Shown: positions 5,292-10,621 of the stretch, piece after piece
How positions within the stretch are numbered: the first letter of the stretch is position 1
Layout of the letters: every line of letters starts with the position of its first letter
Assembly: GCA_024689525.1 (NCBI GenBank)
Contig: JAILDI010000225.1
Location: 1 to 10,621 of the forward strand
Direction of reading: 5' to 3'
DNA length: 10,621 nt
From: Bacteroidales bacterium
GTDB taxonomy: Bacteria > Bacteroidota > Bacteroidia > Bacteroidales > UBA932
Notes under the pieces: model-generated
The model's input: only the letters and a program-made list of their open reading frames with translations
What the model was told of the DNA's origin: nothing
Databases searched by the model: none
Translations under genes and position numbers: made by a program

Positions 5292-8200
5292 CTATGTTGT
5301 TGCAATCTTTGCCGATTTTTTCTCTCTGCGGCGCTTGCGGTGTTCAGTGAATCCGCAATACAGCACAGGAATGATAACAAGGGTGATAAGGGTTGATATG
5401 CTAAGGCCCCACGCCACGGTGATGCCCAGACCCTTCCACAGTTCGGAACCCTCGCCGGTGCCCCATGCCATGGGCAGCATGCCAAGCACGGTTGTGAGCG
5501 TGGTCATCAGGATAGGCCTCAGACGGCTCTTGGCGGCCGTTACCGATGCCTCTCTGACTTCCAGCCCTCTCTCCTGAAGCAGTATGGTATAGTCGATGAG
5601 CACGATACCGTTTTTCACCACTATACCCAGAAGGATGATGATGCCTATCATGCCCATGACGCTTATCGGCATCCATCCGTGGACCATGCTTCCAAGAGCC
5701 ACGCCGGTGAGCGCGAACGGGATGGAGAACATGATGACGAAGGGGCCAAGAAGCGATTCGAACTGGGATGCCATTACCATATACACCAGAATGATAATCA
5801 GGGCGATCAGCAGCAGCATGTCGCCGAACATCTTCTGCTGCTCCTCATAGTCACCGCCGATACGCCAGCTCATGTGCGAGGGCAGCGGATTCTCATCCAT
5901 GATGGTTTCCACCATGTCGACACCGTCGCTGAGGGCCTTGCCGCGGGCCATGATGCCCGTTACGGTGATGTAGCGCTCGCGGTTCTTGCGTTGGATGGTG
6001 GGAGGGACCTTGGATTCCACAATCGTTCCCAGGTCTCTCACACGGATGCCCACTCCGGCGTTGTTGTAGATGATGATATTCTCCAGGTCCTCTATGGAGG
6101 TACGGAATTCCGGAGCGTAACGCACGCGGATGTTGTATTCCTCACCTTCCTCGCGGTAGTACGAGGCCACGGTTCCGGACATCGCAGCGGACACCGCAGC
6201 GGCGGCCGTCACGGACGACAGGCCGTTCAGCGCCAGCTTCTCGCGGTCGAAATCGACCTCGTATTCCGGCGTATACTGGTCCCTGGACAGGATGGCCTGG
6301 GTGAAGAAACCGGATTCTATCATCTGCGAGCGGATACGCCTGGCTTCATTTTCCGTTTCCTCGAAGTCGTAGCCGTAGATTTCCAACTGCACGTTGGCGC
6401 GGCCGCCCATGCCCATACCGCCTTCGTTCACGTTGAAGCGGTTGAGTTCGGGGAATTCGCGGAGATCGGCCCTCACCACATCGGCAATCTCCGAAACAGT
6501 GCGCTTACGGGTCGATGACGAGCCGATGCGGATATTCATCGTGATAAGGTAGGTGCCGTTCTGGCGCATCGACGCAAAGGCGTTTTCGGAGTCCGCCTGG
6601 CCGTAGCGGTAGCTGATCACCTTGACCTCGGGAATATCGGCCATCAGCCTTTCGTAGATGGCCTGGGCCACCTCGCCGGTGAGATCCTGGGCCGTTCCGA
6701 TTGGCATTTCAATCGAGGCCGATATCCTGCCCTCATCCTGTGTGGGGAAGTACTCGGTCTTCATGCGGGGCACGAAAATGACCAGTACCGCCGCAAAGAT
6801 GACAACCGCACTCAGAAGGATGATTTTCTTGCGCCTCATGCACCAGCCGATAAGGCGGGAATATCCGGCCGACACCGCATCCAGGGCCTTGTTCACGGGG
6901 CCGAAGACGAACTTGTACAGCTTGTTTGTGGTAGGCTTGTTGTTAAGCAGCAGCGAGCACAGCGTGGGAACAAGGGTAAGGGCCGCGGTTGTGGACACTA
7001 TCATGATGATGGACACAATCCAGCCCAGCTGGCGGAACATGATTCCCGTCATGCCCTTGATCATCGTGAGCGGGAGGAACACGCACAGCATCGTAAGGGT
7101 CGATGCGATAACGGAAATACCCACTTCAGATGTGCCGTGCACGGCCGCCTCGCGCGGTTTTTCCCCTCGTTCCAGATGCGTGGTGACGTTCTCCAGCACC
7201 ACGATTGCATCGTCCACAACCATACCGATGGCTATGGCCAGGGCGCTCATGGAAATGATGTTGAGCGTGTTTCCGCTGGCCAGCAGGTAAAGCAGCGAGG
7301 CCAGCAGGGCGATGGGGATGGAGAGCACCACGATGAGCGTACCCTTGAGCCTTCCCAGGAACAGGAACACCACCATCATAACCACCAGGAAGGTGATGAT
7401 GATGGTATCGCGCAGCGACTTGATGGTGAGGAGGATGTCCTCGGAGTTATCGACCACCTGGGTGATCTTGATGTCGGAAGGCAGGTTGCGGGCGATGACC
7501 TTCATCTCCGCCTTGATCTTCCTGATGACCTCCACGGTGTTGTACCCGGACTGCTTCTGGATGATGATCTGGGCGCCGCGGACGCCGTTGGTGTACGACT
7601 CCTGGGACTTTTCTTCCAGAGTATCGTCGATCCTGGCCACATCCCTCAGATACACCGCCTTGCCGTTGTAGCTGCCAACCACCACATCGAGAAGTTCCAT
7701 CGGATCCTCGAATTCCTTCTTGATCCTCAAGGTGTAGGTATCCGAGCCGATGTCGATGCTGCCCGAGGGCACATTCCTGTTCTCCGCCGCGATGACGGAA
7801 GAAATCGCGGCTATCGACAGTTTGTAGGCTTCCAGTTTGGACGGGTCGCAATAGACCTGGATCTCCCTCTTGGGGGCGCCGGCCACCGAAATCTGTCCTA
7901 CGCCGCTCACGCGGGCCAGCGGGGTTGCCACCTTGTCGTCCAGAATCTTGTCCAGGGCCGATACGCTCTGGTCGGCCGTGGCCGCCATGATCATGATGGG
8001 CATATCGTCGGCGCTGAACTTGAACAGATACGGCAGGGAGGCGCCGTCCGGCAGCGACTGGCTCACCATGTCCAGCTTGTCGCGGACGTCGTTGGTGGCT
8101 TCGTCGATGTCGGTTCCGTATTCGAATTCCAGGGTGATGACGGAGATGTTCTCACGGGAGTTGGAGGTGATGTTCTTCAGCTCCGCAACGCTGTTCAGCG

Positions 8201-8408
8201 TGTTCTCCAGCACCTTGGTGAGGTTGTTCTCCACATCCTCCGCGCTGGCTCCCGGATAGGAGCTCATCACCATTATGACGTTGGACTCAAAGTCCGGCAT
8301 ATTGTCCACCGGCAGGCGCGTAAGGGCGAAAACGCCCATAATGGCGAATGCCAGGAAGACAAGTATGGTGGTTACCGGATGATTGACCGATGTTCTGTAG
8401 ATGCTCAT
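5292..8408 (-). CDS. RND (HAE1-type) efflux transporter, AcrB/XepB-like inner-membrane subunit
   Basis: The 1038-residue inner-membrane pump of a tripartite efflux system; it uses proton influx to export drugs or other amphiphiles from the periplasm or membrane. The length is full for the family. Membrane segments appear at about 12-30, then five between 335 and 483, one near 529-547 and five between 863 and 1015, with two large periplasmic domains between them. The TM4 proton-relay pair is intact (GMVVDDAIVVLENV, Asp399-Asp400), as is the TM10 lysine (GIVVKNG, Lys932). The Asp pair and overall pattern favour multidrug/HAE1-type over heavy-metal transporters. The start, MSIYRTSVNHPV, is typical. 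The gene lies five bases after the adaptor gene. A glycine-rich GGMGMGG stretch (663-669) sits in the second periplasmic domain. Closest in context to P. gingivalis XepB; the real substrates are unknown. Confidence 0.95.
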   Translation of the reverse strand: MSIYRTSVNHPVTTILVFLAFAIMGVFALTRLPVDNMPDFESNVIMVMSSYPGASAEDVENNLTKVLENTLNSVAELKNITSNSRENISVITLEFEYGTDIDEATNDVRDKLDMVSQSLPDGASLPYLFKFSADDMPIMIMAATADQSVSALDKILDDKVATPLARVSGVGQISVAGAPKREIQVYCDPSKLEAYKLSIAAISSVIAAENRNVPSGSIDIGSDTYTLRIKKEFEDPMELLDVVVGSYNGKAVYLRDVARIDDTLEEKSQESYTNGVRGAQIIIQKQSGYNTVEVIRKIKAEMKVIARNLPSDIKITQVVDNSEDILLTIKSLRDTIIITFLVVMMVVFLFLGRLKGTLIVVLSIPIALLASLLYLLASGNTLNIISMSALAIAIGMVVDDAIVVLENVTTHLERGEKPREAAVHGTSEVGISVIASTLTMLCVFLPLTMIKGMTGIMFRQLGWIVSIIMIVSTTAALTLVPTLCSLLLNNKPTTNKLYKFVFGPVNKALDAVSAGYSRLIGWCMRRKKIILLSAVVIFAAVLVIFVPRMKTEYFPTQDEGRISASIEMPIGTAQDLTGEVAQAIYERLMADIPEVKVISYRYGQADSENAFASMRQNGTYLITMNIRIGSSSTRKRTVSEIADVVRADLREFPELNRFNVNEGGMGMGGRANVQLEIYGYDFEETENEARRIRSQMIESGFFTQAILSRDQYTPEYEVDFDREKLALNGLSSVTAAAAVSAAMSGTVASYYREEGEEYNIRVRYAPEFRTSIEDLENIIIYNNAGVGIRVRDLGTIVESKVPPTIQRKNRERYITVTGIMARGKALSDGVDMVETIMDENPLPSHMSWRIGGDYEEQQKMFGDMLLLIALIIILVYMVMASQFESLLGPFVIMFSIPFALTGVALGSMVHGWMPISVMGMIGIIILLGIVVKNGIVLIDYTILLQERGLEVREASVTAAKSRLRPILMTTLTTVLGMLPMAWGTGEGSELWKGLGITVAWGLSISTLITLVIIPVLYCGFTEHRKRRREKKSAKIATT

Positions 8409-8413
8409 AGCCC

Positions 8414-9463
8414 TTAGTCTTCTTTGAGCACGTTAACGCTTGAGCCGTCCTTGAGGCCGTTCTGGCCCTTGACCACGACTTTCCGGCCTTCTTCCAGGCC
8501 CGATGTGATTTCATATTCGCGGCCCATATGACGGCCGATGCCGACGGGGATGTACGACACAGTATTGTCCTCATTGAGCACGAACACAAAGCGCTGGCCG
8601 GAGCCTTCCTGCTTTACGATAGCCCTGTCCGGGACTACGATGCTATTGTTCACTCCGAACTTCACGGTGACGCGGGCGTACATTCCGGGGCGGAGAGCCC
8701 TGTCGGTGTTGTTCACCCTTACTTCCGCGTTGAACGTGTGCGTTCCCGGATTCATCGTGGGGTGCAGGCGCACCACCTGGCCGGTGAAATCCCTGCCCGG
8801 AAGGGCATCGGCGGTGAGGGTAACGGTATCGCCCTTCTTAACCTTGGTGTATTCGCTTTCCGAAATGCCCACGAGCAGTTTCACGGGAATCACCTGTTGC
8901 ACGGTGAAAATGGGCTGGCCCATAGTGTACAGGTCGTTCTTGTCGTAGTTGCGCGCGGTAACGTAGCCGGTGATGGGGCTACGGAGGATGGTGTTCTCCA
9001 GCAGGTTCTGGTACGTGGTCTGACGCACTTTGTACTGGAGCTCGAAGGCCTCGAAGTCCGACTGGGCAACGCCGCCCTGCTCGTACAGGGCCTTGAGGCG
9101 TGCATACTCCGTGCTATCGTTCTGCAGCTGGAGTTTGGTCTGGTCCAGCTGGAGGCGGTCCATCTCCGCCAGCACCTGGCCGCGGCCAACGTAGGAGCCC
9201 ACATCGACATTGATCTTACGGATACGTCCGGACGTCTGCGGGGCGATGTTGTTCTCCGCATAAGGTTCCACGGTTGCGGAATACACGCTCTCCTGGGGAA
9301 CTTCGCGCCTCTGGGCCGTTGCCACTTCCACGTTCTGGACGGTGGCGGTATGGGTCTGGGCGCCGCCGGCCAGCAATGTGCCGGCTTCAGAAGTGCCATT
9401 GGAGTTGTTCTTGCAGGATGCCAGGGCCATCAGGGCCACGGCGATTATGTATAGCTTTTTCAT
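8414..9463 (-). CDS. RND efflux periplasmic adaptor lipoprotein (membrane fusion protein, AcrA/XepA-like)
   Basis: The 349-residue adaptor joins the RND pump to the outer-membrane channel. A lipoprotein signal peptide is visible: MKKLYIIAVALMALASC with Cys17, so the mature protein is probably lipid-anchored. The domain order is standard: an initial barrel-sandwich half with SGRIRKINVDVGSYVGRGQVLAEMD (about 78-102), a helical hairpin at about 104-158, and the second lipoyl-like half with LRSPITGYVTARN (about 160-172). The beta-barrel follows (about 190-270, with LRPGMYARVTV at 257-267), then the membrane-proximal domain ending GLKDGSSVNVLKED. The gene starts four bases beyond the TolC-family stop and ends six bases before the RND start, showing an operon. 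Confidence 0.95.
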   Translation of the reverse strand: MKKLYIIAVALMALASCKNNSNGTSEAGTLLAGGAQTHTATVQNVEVATAQRREVPQESVYSATVEPYAENNIAPQTSGRIRKINVDVGSYVGRGQVLAEMDRLQLDQTKLQLQNDSTEYARLKALYEQGGVAQSDFEAFELQYKVRQTTYQNLLENTILRSPITGYVTARNYDKNDLYTMGQPIFTVQQVIPVKLLVGISESEYTKVKKGDTVTLTADALPGRDFTGQVVRLHPTMNPGTHTFNAEVRVNNTDRALRPGMYARVTVKFGVNNSIVVPDRAIVKQEGSGQRFVFVLNEDNTVSYIPVGIGRHMGREYEITSGLEEGRKVVVKGQNGLKDGSSVNVLKED

Positions 9464-9466
9464 ATT

Positions 9467-10621
9467 CTACTGTTCCGTTGTGAAATCGTATCCGAGTGTC
9501 TGTTCCAGAGTCGCCTTGGCGATTACGAAGTTGTACACGGCCTGAACCGCCTGGAGTTTTGTCTGGGTGAGGACCAGCTCCGTGTTGTTAAGGTCCGTGA
9601 GGGTGCTGCGGCCCACTTCGTAGCTCTTGGCCGCAATGTCATATGCCTTTTCAGCGCTCTCCAGGGCGTCTTTTGCCGCCTCGTAGGTCTTCATTGCAGT
9701 GTCCATCGTGGCCAGGCTCTGGCGGATGCCTATCTTTATCTGGCGCTCCGCATTGATCCTCTGGTATTCCAGTTCCTGGGCCTGTACGCGTGTCTGCTTG
9801 ATCTGATGGTAGCGCTGGCCTCCGGCGAAGATGGGGATATTGAGCTGGAGGCCGATGTATGAGTAAGGCGTCCAGCGGTAGTTCTGGAAGTCGAAATCCT
9901 CCGCCATCGCGTTCACGTTGTATGCGAATGCGAGCGACAGAGTGGGGATATAGGCATATTGCTGCATCCTTATCTGGCGCGCCAGCATATCGGCCTGCGC
10001 CTGGAGTTGCCTCAACTGCGTATTGCCGTCCAGATCGGCCTCCTCCCCTTCCCGGATGTCGCGGAACATTTCCTGCGCCAGCTCATCCAGGGATCCCTCT
10101 ATGTCGATGGGGGTGTCCAGATCCAGGCCGATGACGGCTTTGAGCTGCCACAGGGCCAGTTCGATGGCGTTCTCCGCATTGTACATATTGGGGATGGCCG
10201 CCGCCAGCGAGCTCTTAGCCCTGGTGAAATCCAGTTCCGAGGCCTTCTGGCTGTTGTAGCGCATCTCCGTGAGCTTGTAGTTCTCTAACGCATTTTCGTA
10301 TACGGCATCGTATACGTCGAAAGAGGCCTTGGCAAGAAGCACGGCGTAATATGCCTGCTTCACGGACGTTACCATTCCAAGGCGGGATTCGCGGGCCTGC
10401 TCCACGGCAAGTTCCACCTGGTCGCCGCTGAGTTTCAGGCTTTCCCACAGCTGCACGCTCACCAGCGGCATGCTGGCGTTGATGCCGTACGACCATGTGT
10501 TGGAACGGCCCACCTGGATTCCTCCGTCGCCGGAATCATCCGCGGGGTCTGCCGGAGGCGCCACATAAGGGGCGATATCCGGATGCTTCTTCAGGAATTC
10601 GGCTATATAGTAGTTGTAGGG
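9467..10621 (-). CDS. TolC-family outer-membrane efflux protein (N-terminus outside window)
   Basis: The outer-membrane channel and periplasmic tunnel of the efflux system. The reading frame is open to the window edge, so the start and signal peptide are missing; 384 residues are visible, against about 430-500 in full proteins. The visible part has the TolC repeat architecture: long amphipathic helices alternating with short strands, such as WSYGINASMPL, YSYIGLQLNIPIFAGGQRY (the typical strand-to-helix transition with a PIF-GG motif) and a C-terminal helix with SYEVGRSTLTDLNNTELVLT. A proline- and acidic-rich insertion (PPADPADDSGDGG) occurs near the left of the visible protein, probably in a loop. 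A GTG at 10564 is not the start because the frame continues through it. It is probably the first gene of the efflux operon or preceded by a regulator outside the window. Confidence 0.92.
   Translation of the reverse strand, partial: PYNYYIAEFLKKHPDIAPYVAPPADPADDSGDGGIQVGRSNTWSYGINASMPLVSVQLWESLKLSGDQVELAVEQARESRLGMVTSVKQAYYAVLLAKASFDVYDAVYENALENYKLTEMRYNSQKASELDFTRAKSSLAAAIPNMYNAENAIELALWQLKAVIGLDLDTPIDIEGSLDELAQEMFRDIREGEEADLDGNTQLRQLQAQADMLARQIRMQQYAYIPTLSLAFAYNVNAMAEDFDFQNYRWTPYSYIGLQLNIPIFAGGQRYHQIKQTRVQAQELEYQRINAERQIKIGIRQSLATMDTAMKTYEAAKDALESAEKAYDIAAKSYEVGRSTLTDLNNTELVLTQTKLQAVQAVYNFVIAKATLEQTLGYDFTTEQ

Noticed and set aside
5679..6518. Plus-strand open frame of 279 codons within the RND region
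   Set aside because: Antisense shadow with histidine-rich low-information translation.
7137..8417. Long plus-strand open frame opposite the RND gene (426 codons)
   Set aside because: It lies wholly antisense to a strongly supported transporter gene, and its His/Gly/Arg/Asp-rich translation has no domain logic; it is a composition shadow.
8528..9454. Plus-strand open frame of 308 codons opposite the adaptor gene
   Set aside because: Antisense to a complete adaptor protein with signal peptide and all expected domains.

Overview
The window reads as one tightly packed, entirely minus-strand stretch of chromosome from a member of the Bacteroidota, most likely an uncultured or gut-type Bacteroidales. 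Four things point there: the gene cluster trmB-gldH-ricT(PSP1)-holB; a GldH-family lipoprotein; a PG0541-family small protein behind an RND pump; and a promoter with the Bacteroidota form (TTG, 19-base spacer, TATATTTG) instead of an E. coli-type -35/-10. Coding DNA is moderately GC-rich. A few short AT-rich patches mark junctions and leaders. Genus cannot be fixed from the sequence alone.

Transcription runs from the right edge (10621) to the left (1). Region A (10621 to 4964) is a complete tripartite efflux operon apart from the cut-off N-terminus of its first gene. It encodes a TolC-type outer-membrane channel, a lipoprotein periplasmic adaptor, a 1038-residue RND (HAE1-type) transporter and a 97-residue PII-like PG0541-family protein. 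The first three genes are separated by only 3 and 5 bases and the fourth by 34. The layout matches the XepCAB efflux locus of Porphyromonas gingivalis followed by PG0541.

Region B (4963 to 3878) holds a small thioredoxin with its own recognisable promoter, which overlaps the stop codon of the PG0541-like gene. It is followed by an outer-membrane beta-barrel protein of unknown function. A perfect 13-base tandem duplication sits on the junction of these two genes.

Region C (3894 to 1) is a housekeeping cluster of overlapping or nearly abutting genes: a long-chain polyprenyl diphosphate synthase (TTG start), the DNA polymerase III delta-prime subunit, a RicT/PSP1-domain protein, a GldH-type lipoprotein and the 5' part of trmB. 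ORF ends overlap at most junctions, so translational coupling is likely. No strong terminator is visible, so read-through from the trxA promoter, or from upstream, is plausible.

I see no mobile element, CRISPR array, RNA gene or defence system. No intergenic stretch approaches 300 bases; the longest is 48 bases. I do not see a clearly new biological system. The points most worth a second look are the PII-like protein tied to the RND pump, a long AT-rich inverted repeat in the first codons of gldH, the stripped-down HolB, and the repeated CGCAAATTT motif flanking trxA.
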